Positions 11,527-22,847 of a stretch of DNA of 64,000 nt are shown here, piece after piece. The translations under genes and the position numbers were made by a program. Each line of letters begins with the position of its first letter. The stretch's first letter is position 1. Source of the DNA: Rhynchosporium graminicola. Taxonomy: Eukaryota; Ascomycota; Leotiomycetes; Helotiales; Ploettnerulaceae. Under the pieces are notes generated by a model that was not told the origin of the DNA, did not search any database, and was given only the letters and a program-made list of their open reading frames with translations. The DNA lies in contig FJUW01000061.1 of the NCBI GenBank assembly GCA_900074885.1, positions 600,295 to 664,294 of the forward strand, given 5' to 3'.

Positions 11527-12467
11527 GATGTCTTTTAGAGCGCGCAAGCTAGTAAGCCTATCTAGCTAGCTAGTATATCACGTAACCTAATATCTACTTA
11601 AATCTAGATAACTATTATTACTAAGATATAGGAGATCGTATAGTACTACTCGCGGTTTTATACTATAACTGCGTCAGTATTATTAATCTAATAGTACTAA
11701 CTCTACTCTAGTATTAAAACCTATCTAATAACCTATTACTAGGTAATACTATTAGTATTCTAGTATCAAGATAGTTATAGTACTAAGATCCCTTCAGGAT
11801 TCGTAATATTATCCCCCTTCTATCTTAGCGTATCCTTACGCTTAAGTATACTAAAGGAAATATCGATAACTACCTATAGCTATCTTCTTCTTTTATTATA
11901 CCCCTTGTTCGCTCGACTAAACGTATTAACTATATTGCCCTCGGACGATAGATAGAATTAAGTAAGAAGATTATAGCGCTTTATACCTAATATGAAAACA
12001 TAAGATATAATAAATATATATCGTCTCGCGATCTTAAACTTTCTTAGTGCTATTAGTATACTCGTCTGAATAAGATTTACGATATTTATACGATTAATTA
12101 TATACTATCTGCTCGAGATTAGGAATCCTTAGATTCGTAAATTAAGAAGTTAGATATAAAGAAAGAAGAGGCTATAGCTAAGATCCTCTGATTAAAGAAA
12201 TAGAAAAGAGTTCTATATAAGAGATAATAGAAAATAATTACTACTGGTTTGAATTCGATAGCTAAGCTAGACGCTCTCGAAGTGCTAGAAAAGAAGGAAG
12301 AGAAGAAACAGAAAAGAGAGAGAGTATCTAGAGATACTAAGCTAGTAGGCGCGGAACGCTCTAGTTCTAACGACCCTACTAACCCCTCGTTCGATCTGAT
12401 AGTCGACTTTCCTTTCGACTTTGCAGATCTACTTTCGATAGATCTAAGTTTTATTAATAGAAACTAA
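11527..12467 (+). pseudogene. RIP-degraded ORF of unknown retroelement-associated protein, coiled-coil C-terminus
   Basis: Begins with an ATG (MSFRARKLVSL) and continues with stops at expected Gln/Trp positions. The last 72 codons (12249-12467) are intact and strongly charged: LDALEVLEKKEEKKQKRER, then an acidic, Phe-rich end. The heptad-like Leu/Lys/Glu pattern suggests a coiled coil. I recall similar tails in uncharacterised proteins found beside fungal repeats but cannot name the family. It runs tail to tail into the minus-strand Gypsy C relic that starts at 12480. Confidence 0.45.
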
Positions 12468-12479
12468 TAAGTAGCTTTA

Positions 12480-12865
12480 GGTACTAAAAGCTTAACTTAA
12501 GTTTCTATATATTTTCTAATAGTAAGTAGTTCTTCTATTTTATTAGATATCGAATAATATCTTATTTATACTAATAGTCTAGTAGGCTTTTTATCTTACA
12601 TTCTTCGAGTGGATTATCTAGTTTAGTATAAGTTTTCGGTGCTAGTATTACTCCTAGTAGTACTTTCTCTAATAAGGATATATAGAATATTAGAAATATC
12701 TTCTTTATTATAATTAGTAACTCGAGCTTATAATTTAAAGGTCCTTTAACTTATTTAATTTTAAATAGTTCTAACTTCTTATAATCTAATTTATCGCTTA
12801 GTCGCTTAGTATTAATATGTTTTCGCAAAAGATAAACCCTATCCTTCTCCTATAGCGTTAGCTCC
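12480..12865 (-). pseudogene. Gypsy C relic, part 2: integrase C-terminal region
   Basis: Minus-strand translation reads as the integrase tail of a fungal Gypsy element, with the order VYLLRKHI, DKLDYKKL, VKGPLNYKLEL. It continues directly from 25364-25532 once Copia A (12866-25358) is removed at its gctcc target duplication. RIP stops are present. No LTR of this element could be assigned. Confidence 0.8.
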
Positions 12866-13058
12866 TGTTGGTATCACTCTGTCGTAGTACGTATAATCAA
12901 GTAGTCTGCGTGAGCAAAAGTAAAGTAATAATAGTAATAGTATTATCTATTATATAATAGCTAACTTTCCTAGGTAGTCGAGACTCCGTAAGGGAGATAT
13001 ATCTGGCCGGCTAAACCCCGGTGCAGATACTCGACTAACACGTGACTATAGACTAACA
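12866..13058 (-). repeat. Left LTR (3' LTR) of Copia A
   Basis: 193 bp with TGTTGGTATCAC at the left edge and the TGTTAGTC-type end on the minus strand. It differs from the right LTR by clustered G-to-A changes between about 12905 and 12975. Confidence 0.92.
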
Positions 13059-16000
13059 CTAGGAGTACTTTAAAGTAGCTCTAAACTATCTACTTCTCCG
13101 TATAAAAGTAACGCTTTTTACTTTCTAATAAGAGTAGTACTGTAGTACTACTCGTGCAGAAGTATTATATAGTATATAGGTTTCCACGTGATCAGGTCTA
13201 AAGATTCTGCTTAAAAGATAACTAAATTAAATGCCTTATAAGCTCTCTTCTAGCTTCAAGTTATCTAAATTCCCTCTATCTACCTATTCTATAGGCTTAA
13301 TAACTAATTGATTTATATGTAATAGCTCCTTTAGAGCTTCGTTGCAATTTGTCTTAGTTATCGTATCCGCAGGGTTATCTAGCCCTATTACCTAAATTAC
13401 CTCTGATATCTCTTTTCTTTCGTACGCCTAACGTAGATATATAAGGTTAATTATTAATCTCTTCTCTCTTATAGTATTAAGTCGTACTATATAGTCATAT
13501 AAAGACTTAGAATTAGTAACTATAACTAAAGGTAGTACTATGATCTCTATGATCTGTTCGATAGTAATCTTAATAGCACTAGCTATATTAAAACCTTCTA
13601 ATATAGCGTATAGTTCAGAGGCTAGTATAGATCTAGTAACTCTCTTATAGTATACCGAAGACTAGTGAATAACGTTTATCTTATTATACTTATCTATAAG
13701 TACGCAGATATAGCTAATTTAAGAGTAGAAGTCTTTTAAATTAGTAAATGAACTGTTAGTAAATATGATAATTTTCAGAGACTTCTTATCTAATTTAACG
13801 TATCGGAGACTTTTACTATAGTTAAGCTTTTACTATAAGATTCTCTTATTTATAAGCTTAAAGTCTTTCTTTATCGGATTTATAGTTTATATAGTAAAAG
13901 AGATATTAAATAATACTTCCAGCTGAGAAATAGTTACTAGGTATAAACCTCTAGCTCTCTAGGCGGCAAATTGCTCGATTTAGATAAGATCTTATCGTAT
14001 ACTTCTATAGGAGTTAGTGAGATTAACTAGTTCTTTCTTAATTATTCTTAGCGTCTTATCGTACGATTATTAAGATAATCGAATAGAGCCGTCAGTTTCT
14101 AAGGTAATATAACCTTTATTAAAGTTAATTAAGTATAAAGTAGTTAATTACTCTCTCTCGTTCGACTTGAACCTAGCCTTCTATAGCTCTCTTTCTTCTG
14201 CGTCTATAAAGGTCTTATTACCGACGAAGAAGGTATTATCAATCTGAAGACTAAGAGCTCCTGTACTAGCTTTATTACCTGAAATAGATAGTAGACACGT
14301 ATCGAATGTCGATAATACTATATAGAGCTTCTTAACCTTATGTCTATAGTATGTACCGAACTAATAGTTCGCTAACTCTAGTATACTATATATAGGGCTA
14401 ACGCACCGCAAAAACTAATATAACTAAGTCAGAATCTCCTTTAGAGGGCGCACGAAGAAGTCACGTATTAAGTATAACGTAGACTAAGTATAAGCTTATA
14501 TAATATTATAGCTATATACCTTAAACTCAGGGTGCATAACTACGTACACTAGTAGTAGTTATTAGCTGACTCGTTGAATAGTCGGTAACGTAATAAGTAC
14601 TTAGTTCTTTCTAGAGTTATTATACGCTTATATAAGTAGTCTAGACTTCTCGTAGGCTTTCTATATACTCTTAAATTTAGTCTAGTCGATAAATTTAGCG
14701 TTAAAAACCCTAGCTCCGGCTAGTAATTCGTCTTTATAGACTAATTCAAAGATCCTTATAGCGATTAGACTATTAATCTCCTTACGTCTTAACGCAGCGT
14801 ATTAAGGTTCTACTACTAGGAAACTAATGAATAATTCATCCGTATAATTCAAGAAAACTTTAATGTTATTATCTCTGAATCGAATTAGCTTTCGTCGATC
14901 TCGATGAGGTTACTTCTTTAGTACTAATATAAGTCGATTTGACTTAGTAGTACTAAGTGATAGTAAGAGTATCATTTCAGGTAAAATACCCTCTGGTTCG
15001 TTAGAATCGATTTCTTCTTCGTACTATAGTTTAATTAACGTAGAGCGAAAGGTCATTAGTCCATTATCGATTTCTATTACGTAGTTCTCTCTATCTATAG
15101 AAATAAGTAGCTAAGGTCTATCCTAGAAGCCTTTCTCTCTTTAAACTAGTACTAGAGAGTTCAATAGAAGGTCTCTTACTACTATAGAACTAAGTCTATT
15201 CCGAGTATTTAAGGTATTATTAACTTACTGACGACATTATAGCTTACGAATCTCTTCTATAGCCTTATGAAGTGCAGTAGCTCGTTAGGAGACTAATAGT
15301 GAAAGGGTGTCTATTTCTACTATTCTAGGGTATACTCTAAATACTAGTAAAATAGATATAATTCTACTAGGTTCAGAAATATAGTTAATTACGTGGAATA
15401 CTATCTATGGTGCTATATCTTAACTAAGGTGCGGCAACTCCTTTCGAATTATCATATAAGCTCTCTTTAGAGGGCTGTGGTATCTCTCTATCTTACTAAT
15501 AGAGTAGTAAGCCTCTATAGGTATAACTTTGACTATAGAACCCTCTATCTTAGCACTCTATACGAATTCTTTTAACTTAAATTGCGTACCTGCGTCTATA
15601 ATAATAAAATCAAGTAGTCTAAGATAGGTATCTATCTATATCTAATTAAATTAGTTCTATATATACTCTGCAGATATATTAGTAAGAAAACCTCTGTTCT
15701 GGAAAGTAGTACCTTAATCGACTATATATAAGACTTATCGACTGTCTAGTTATATGATATCGATCACGACTTCGTAATTAAAGTATACATTATTAGTATC
15801 GTAGAGCTTAAACTTAAATCTGCTTAGTAATCTTCCGTATAGCTAGTAGTACTTATAGAGCTTAGTAAGCTCCTTTAGTACCCCTGAGTTATACTCGTGA
15901 CCGGCCTATTATAGTAAATCTTCTAGCTTTCTTACTAAGGGGTATCCGAATCAGTAGTAAAGTCGATATAAATCCGTCTCTATAAGTACTCTTATATTTA

Positions 16001-16552
16001 ATTAGAAACACTCTATAATATACGTCTTAAGTAACTCTTTCTAAAGTAAGAAGAGGTAGCCGAATCTCTATATAACTAGTATATCTCCCTATAGTATAAT
16101 AAGTACGTTGCGAAGATTATCTAATATAACTCTGAGCTTATCTATATTATCTAAATAAAGTAGAAACAGGGTATCTGTAGCTATAACCTTAAATTAGATA
16201 TTTCTAATTAGAGAAAGTATAATTATTATACTAATAGAAGTAGCTTTACTAATATCGAATTTAACGTTTATTCCACGGGAAGGCAAGAGTTCAGCCTTAT
16301 ACAGAGCCTTATAGGCTTCGTATTAACCTTTGCCTACTGTAGATACCTTTACTACTCTAGTATCGATCATAATTCTATAGAAAACTGACGAATTATATCG
16401 GGAGCTACTTATTATCGTCTCTATGGTCCGGTCCTCTTCTGTAGCTTCTTCGGTAGTATCTATTAGATACTTAAAAGCCGTATTTGCTAGGGTTTCTGTT
16501 ATTAGCTATACGGCTTCTACTAAGACCGGTCCTATAGAAGTTATAAATAGAG
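13059..16552 (-). pseudogene. Copia A pol: protease, integrase, RT, RNase H (RIP-degraded)
   Basis: Minus strand, right to left. Protease region at about 16370 (RIMIDTRVV; the Gly expected after IDT is lost). Integrase at about 15850-15100, with a YEVVIDI start, IIIDAGTQF and VERYHSPL-like KIERYHSPL motifs. RT at about 14900-14000. RNase H tail at about 13650-13300, with VTNSKSLYD and DNPADTITK, typical of a fungal Copia lineage. Stops replace Trp/Gln codons throughout. Copia B splits the reading frame upstream of the protease, at 16553-16557. Confidence 0.82.
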
Positions 16553-16557
16553 CTTCC

Positions 16558-17163
16558 TGTTGGATTTGTAACCAGTACCTTGGTCAGTTCTGCCTGCATT
16601 GGCATACACACCCTGTACCTTATCAGTACATGTTCTTAGTACCTGGTTCAGTACCTTGCCCATGTACCTTGTTGTACCTGGCACCTACACCCTGTACCTT
16701 GTCAATAGCCTGTACCCTGCATACTCTATTAGAGTTATTATAAAGGTTCTCGATAGAGTTTTACTACTCTCTATTACGTATATCGTACTTCTAGAGGTTT
16801 CTACTGACGTACTACTGACGTAGTATGATTCTATAGTATACGTGTCCTCTTCTATGGAGTTCTGTATTACGTAGTATAGAATATTCTAGAGAGCTCACAT
16901 AGCTATATAAGTAGCTAGAATCTCTCCTGTAGTTAGCTCTCTTCAAGTAAGCAAAAAGCAATTCGTATTAATCACGTATTATTCTGACCTTTTAGCTGAT
17001 TTCCACCTTTAATTTTTACAGTATAGAATATTCTAGAGAGCTCACATAGCTATATAAGTAGCTAGAATCTCTCCTGTAGTTAGCTCTCTTCAAGTAATAA
17101 AAGCAAGTCAAATTGATCACCTATTATTCTGACCTTTAGCTAATTTCCACTCTTAATTTCATA
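16558..17163 (+). repeat. 5' LTR of Copia B with internal 147-bp tandem duplication
   Basis: Starts TGTTGGATTTGTAACC, ends TTTCATA. The segment starting at 16873 is repeated from 17020 with a period of 147. The repeat covers the LTR tail from AGTATAGAATATT onward. The body of the LTR is nearly free of RIP changes, unlike the 3' LTR. Confidence 0.92.
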
Positions 17164-17911
17164 TAGTAGTAATTCACTCAGTGAAATCAGCTAATTAGAC
17201 GCTTCCTTCGATCGATCTCGCCTAAAATCGCTTCCGTTACTCCTTACCGATAAAGGAGCTTCCTAATCAGGCGTTACTTAGTCGTTTTCAACGACTCTTT
17301 CGCCTAGAGCTAGCTAGTAAGCTAGCCCCTTTGAGCCCTACTAATACGGCTATAGCGAATCAGACTCGTAGCCCTTGACCCTAAGACGAAGTTATAGGGA
17401 AATCATAACTTATAACCTCTCGAAGCCTTTGGAAGTAGAGACGACCTAGTGACCCTAAGTACGAAGGCTAAGATCTTATTCCGGGGTGCCTATATCTACT
17501 ACCGACTTAGTTTAGAAGCTAGGCCTCGTTGCGTAATAGGGCGTGGCTTCTGATTCGCTACTAGTCTGGCATAAATTATAGGTCGGCTAATATAGGCTAC
17601 TATTGAGTATAAGAAGCTATCCTCGGAGAGGGTTACTTAATAGTAGTACTTAAGGCGCTATAAGGTAAAACTAGGCCTAGTAGTAAGGTTAATTAAATAG
17701 AAAATACGACAGACATAGTTACAGTATACTACTATTGATTTTAACTAAGCGAAAAACTCGGTAAGATAGTAAGCTCGGCGTAGCTACTATCTTTTTTAAG
17801 GGTAAGATAAGGTTAGTGTCTTTTCAAGCTACTTAGTAGCTTATATAAGTAAAACTCGTACTTATAAAGACCTCTTAGTACTTAGTACTATTAAACTGCT
17901 TATACGGAATT

Positions 17912-20900
17912 ATGTCTTCCTTTAAGGGAGATAAGCTAGTAGGCCGCTCTAACTATATAGAGTAGCTTAATACGGCTAGCCTCTACTTAGAGGTAAACGG
18001 CTATATATCTTATATTAATAGTACTAAGACTAAGCCTAGCCGAGCTCTCTACTTCAAGTCAGAAGAACGTATTAACGCGCAAGGCGAAAAGAGAATAGAT
18101 TATACTTCTTACTCTCCGGAGCTAGCGATTAAATACTATAAGAGACTAGCTGATTTTGAGCGTGTAAATAAGAAGGCTTTAGGCGCTATTAAGTCGATTA
18201 TATCACTTGAAAACCTCGATAGATTTAAGGATAAGACTAGCGCAAAAGACTTATAGGAAGCTATTATAGCTACCTACGGTTCTACTAGCCTAGAGGAGAT
18301 CAGTAGATATATAAATCGTATTGTCGATAATACCTACTCCTCTTATAAGAATATAGACGAGTATACTAGCGTAATTTAAGCTAGTTCAGTCTACCTAAAG
18401 CAGCTCAAGTATGAGATTCCAAAGCCTATACTAGCTAGCCTTATATTTAAAGGTTTACCTAGTTCTTTTGATTCTTTTGCTTCTAGGAAGTATAAAGAAA
18501 TCTCTAATAACTTTTCTTCTATTGATATAGAAGGTTTAATAAGAGATCTTATATTAGAAGAGGCTAGAATAAATACTTCTACCGATTTACAAGCTAATAG
18601 GGCTTTTAAGGGGAAGAATTCGAAAGGCAGTAAGAAGTGTGGTCACTATAATAAAATAAACTATATAGAGGCAAATTGCCATATAAAGCACCCTGAGCTT
18701 ATACCTAATAAATCGACTAAGAAGAAGTCGAAAGGTAAAGGCGCTAAAGAATCAAAAGAGGAGTCTACTAAGGCCCTTATGAGTTCTTTCAGTAGTACTA
18801 GCAGTAGTAGTAGTTATAGTAGTACAGCAGATCAAGCTTACGCTACTATATATAACTATAGAATAGTACTCGATTCTGGCGCTTCTGAGCATTATACACT
18901 GAATAAAAGCTAGTTATTAGACTATAAACCTATATCTAAGAAATCTATTACTATCGCTAATAGTGATATTTTGCATATAATAGGTAGAGGAGATATCCCT
19001 ATGATCACTAGGGAAGGCGATAGAGTACTTATTAAAGACGTAAATTACGTACCTAGCCTTAAAACTACTCTCCTAAGCTCTAAGGAACTAATTAATAAAA
19101 ATTAGAAAGTTACCTTTAATAAAAAGGGTATAAATATTTCTAATAGCTCTATTAATATAGAAGCTAGATGGTATTATAATACGTACTACTTAGAAGTAGA
19201 CGTAAATCATGAGCTGCTCGAGCTTATGTCTTTTAAGGTAGACTCTAATAAAAGTAGCAAATTAGACTTATATTATAAGTATCTTTTGCATATTAATAAG
19301 GAGTTTATCTATAAGACTATAGAAGGATCTAAAGGATTAAAAATCCAAAAGGGATTAGATTTATCTGACTATTCTGCTTATAATAGCGGTAAAATACACG
19401 CTATAAGTAGTACTAAGCCTATGTCGGATACCCTTTCGCTTACTGTCTTTGATATAGATATAGCGGGCCCATTTAAGATTAAAGGTCTAAAGGGAGAAAG
19501 ATTCTTCTTAACTATTACATATAGAGGCTCTAGAGCTATTTAAGTATACGCTCTAAAACATAAGGCTGATGCGTATAATACCTTGATCGAGTAGTATAAT
19601 ATGATAACTACTTAATTTAAGCAAGGTATATCAAAAATCGTCGCTAGAATTAGAGCCTTTAAGCTAGATAACGCCGGGGAGTTTAAATCTAATAAATAGA
19701 TTATCTTTTGTAAAGATAAAGGTATTATTTATGAATATACTAGTCCTTACTCTCCTAAGCAAAACGGTATAGCAGAGTGTTTAAATCGATATCTTATAGA
19801 AAAGCTTATAGCTATCTGTATAGATAAGAATATACCCTTATTCCTTTAGCCTTAAATAATCTAAGGAATAGCTTATATAAAGAATCGCTCTTATAATTCG
19901 GCTATTAAAAAGAGTCCCTTTGAAGTTCTCTTCGGTAAAAAGCCTACTCTTAATTATATTAGAGTATTAGGCTCTCTTACTTATGTTCTTATTAATAAAA
20001 GGACTAATAAGTTTGAAGATAAGTCCGATAGAGGTATACTTATAGGGTATAAGTCTGCAAATAACTTCTTAGTATATATACCTGAGAAGAGAGCTATTAT
20101 AAGCTCTAAAAACGTCCTAATTAAGGAAGATTTAACTTTTAAGGACGAAGTGATCTCTAAGGAAGAATTAGAATCCTTTGATAAGACACTTAACGATTGC
20201 GAGACCTCTGACTGTTCAAATCGCGTGATTTCTTCACCTATAAATACTCCTAAATTAGACCTATCTAGGGCTGAAAACTCGGAGAAAATCGATAGTAAAA
20301 CAGCTGATAATTTATTAAATAAAGAAAAAGTTATAGAAGATATAGAACTTAATCTCTTTAATATTATAGCCGAAGAATCTATAGTAGAAATACCTAAACG
20401 AGGTATAAAACGTAGAAGGGACTACTCTAATTAGGTACCTAACGTTACTATTAGAAGTCACGCTAAAGACCCTGATATAGCCTTAGCTATTTAGAATAAT
20501 AAGCGATTAATTCAAGAGCAGAAAGAGGCTTATAGCGTATATAGAAACGTTATTAACTTAGCTTACTAAGCTTTTATTAGCTCTAAATCAGATAAAGAAA
20601 TTAGGCTATTACCTGATCCGGAAAGAATCCTTATTAAAAAGGATCCGGAAGTAGTTATCTACGAGCCTAAGAGCTATAAAGAAGCTATAAATAGTCCTTA
20701 TAAGGATTATTAGCTAAAAGCTATAAATAAAGAAATTACCTCTCTTGAAAATCATAATACGTAGAAAGTAGTCGATAGTAATACTAAGACTATAAAACTA
20801 CTAAAAACTCGCTGGGTCTATAAGATTAAAGAACTAGAAAGCGAGTACTACGAATTCAAAGCTAGATTCGTAGCTAAGGGGTTTAAGTAATTATACGGTA

Positions 20901-22201
20901 TAAACTACCTAGATATATACGCTAGTGTAGTTAAGCAAATAGCTTGGCGTCTTATATTTGCTTTAGTAGTACTCTATAAGTGGTATATATATAAGATCGA
21001 TATGATCTCCGCTTTTATATAGAGTAATATAGACGTTAATACCTTATATATTTGCCCCCTAGAAGGCGTAGATTATTACGTTAATAAACTCCTCTTACTC
21101 TGGAAAGCGTTATATAGTCTTAAGTAATTAGCTAGACTATAGTTTATTACGCTTAAGGAGGTATTAGTTAATAAATTCGGATTTAAGTTAATCCTATCCG
21201 AAAATTGTATATTAGTTAATAAAGAGCTTAAGATTATAATCTGTATATACGTGGATGATCTAGCTCTAATTAGCCCTAATATAAGTACTATTAAGTTCTT
21301 AATTGAAGAATTAAAATACTTCTTTAAACTTAAGGACTTAGGGCTGATAAAAGACTACTTAGGTATTGAAATTAACTATAATAGAGATCAGGGCTATATG
21401 AAGCTCTATTAAGCTAGCTATATAGAGAAGGTACTAGCTCGGTTTGACTTATCAGATTATAAACCGAAAAATACGCCTATAGATTCAAAGGTCAAATTAG
21501 AACCTAATCCTAATAAAGCTACTAAGGAAGATATATTATAGTTTCAGCAAGTAATAAGCTGCTTACTATTCCTTACGCTAGCTACTAGGCCTGATATAAG
21601 CTACGCTATAATCAAATTAGCTAGGTTCTCTAGTAACCCTAGTGATACGTATATCTTAGCTATAAAGAACGTACTTAGATACCTTAAAGGTTCTATTAAA
21701 CTAGGCTTAGTTTATATTAATAGCTCTAGTAAATACGTTAGCGGATACTGCGATTCCGACTATACTGGAGATATTAGTATAGCTAAGTCCACTAGCGGCT
21801 ATTCCTTCTATATAGGAAGCTGCTTATTCTCTTAGAAGTCGAAGTTGCAATCGATTATAGCTTAGTCTACTATAGAAGCTGAATATATAGCTATTAATTC
21901 GGCAGTTAAAGAAGCGGTCTATATAAGATAACTTCTTATCGAATTAGGCTATTACTTCCAAGAGAGGTTCCCGGTGTTTACTGATAATAACGGCGCTTTA
22001 TTACTCTCTAAAAACCCTTAATTCTATAAGAGAACTAAGTATATAGCTGTAAAGTACTACTTTATAAGGGACCTAATTAATTAAGGTACTATAGATTTAA
22101 TCTATATTAGTACTTTGAAGCAAAAGGCAGACGGGTTTACTAAAGCCCTAGATAGGCCTAAATTTAAGAAGTTTATAAAACACCTTGAACTAGCTTATTA
22201 G
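17912..22201 (+). pseudogene. Copia B gag-pol (single frame with scattered RIP stops)
   Basis: ATG at 17912 (MSSFKGDKLVGRSNY) opens the frame and TAG at 22199-22201 ends it, just after ADGFTKAL and KFIKHLELAY. In order: gag, with a degenerate zinc knuckle (CGHY...EANCHIKH) near 18638; a Ser-rich stretch near 18790; protease VLDSGASEHY at about 18865; integrase at about 19440-19860, with DNAGEF and SPKQNGIAE; RT at about 20800-21400, with intact YVDD at 21248-21259; and RNase H, with TIEAEYIAI at about 21866. In-frame TAG/TAA codons occur where Trp or Gln is expected. It is less damaged than the Gypsy copies, leaving open runs of about 100 codons at 19226-19543 and 20150-20434. Confidence 0.92.
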
Positions 22202-22383
22202 AGCTAGTAATTCAGATTATTATAAGAGAATTAGTTTTATTTAACCTAGGAGGGTAGCTACGAGGTGGCATTTCTATTCCTTATTATATTTCTTTTGTAA
22301 TAATCTAAGGGTAGTTGATTAGTGATTTACCCTATATATAGTTCTGTTTTAAAACTAATTATAAGGCTCTGATTAAGGGGGCG

Positions 22384-22842
22384 TGTTAGATTTATAACTA
22401 GTACCTTAGTTAGTTCTGCTTATATTAGTATACACACCCTATACCTTATTAGTACATGTTCTTAGTACCTAGTTCAGTACCTTGCCCATATACCTTGTTA
22501 TACTTAGCACCTACACCCTATACCTTATCAATAGCCTATACCCTGCATACTCTATTAGAGTTACTATAAAGTTTCTCGATAGAGTTTTACTACTCTCTAT
22601 TATATATATCGTACTTCTAGAGGTTTCTACTGACGTACTACTAACATAGTATGATTCTATAGTATACGTGTCATCTTCTATAGAGTTCTGTATTACGTAG
22701 TATAGAATATTCTAGAGAGCTCACATAGCTATATAAGTAGCTAGAATCTCTCCTGTAGTTAGCTCTCTTTAAGCAATAAAAGCAAGTCAAATTAATCACC
22801 TATTATTCTGACCTTTAGCCGATTTCCACTCTCAATTTCACA
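22384..22842 (+). repeat. 3' LTR of Copia B (459 bp, RIP-mutated, no internal duplication)
   Basis: Starts TGTTAGATTTATAACTAG and ends ATTTCACA. Differences from the 5' LTR in the first 150 bp are almost all C-to-T or G-to-A at CA/TG dinucleotides. It has one copy of the 147-bp unit. Confidence 0.93.
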
Positions 22843-22847
22843 CTTCC

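Larger units (their letters stand above)
16558..22842 (+). mobile_element. Copia B, complete LTR retrotransposon nested in Copia A
   Basis: Flanked by perfect cttcc duplications (16553-16557 and 22843-22847). The 5' LTR is 606 bp and the 3' LTR 459 bp; the 147-bp difference is a tandem duplication present only in the 5' LTR. The single gag-pol frame runs on the plus strand, opposite to its host. A related solo LTR lies at 36672-37306 and a more diverged one near 43700-44070. Confidence 0.95.

Noticed and set aside
16423..16823. Two open frames across the start of the Copia B LTR
   Set aside because: They translate LTR sequence (CCCTGTACC-type repeats) and cross the insertion junction; the same frame appears at 36694-36957 in the solo LTR.
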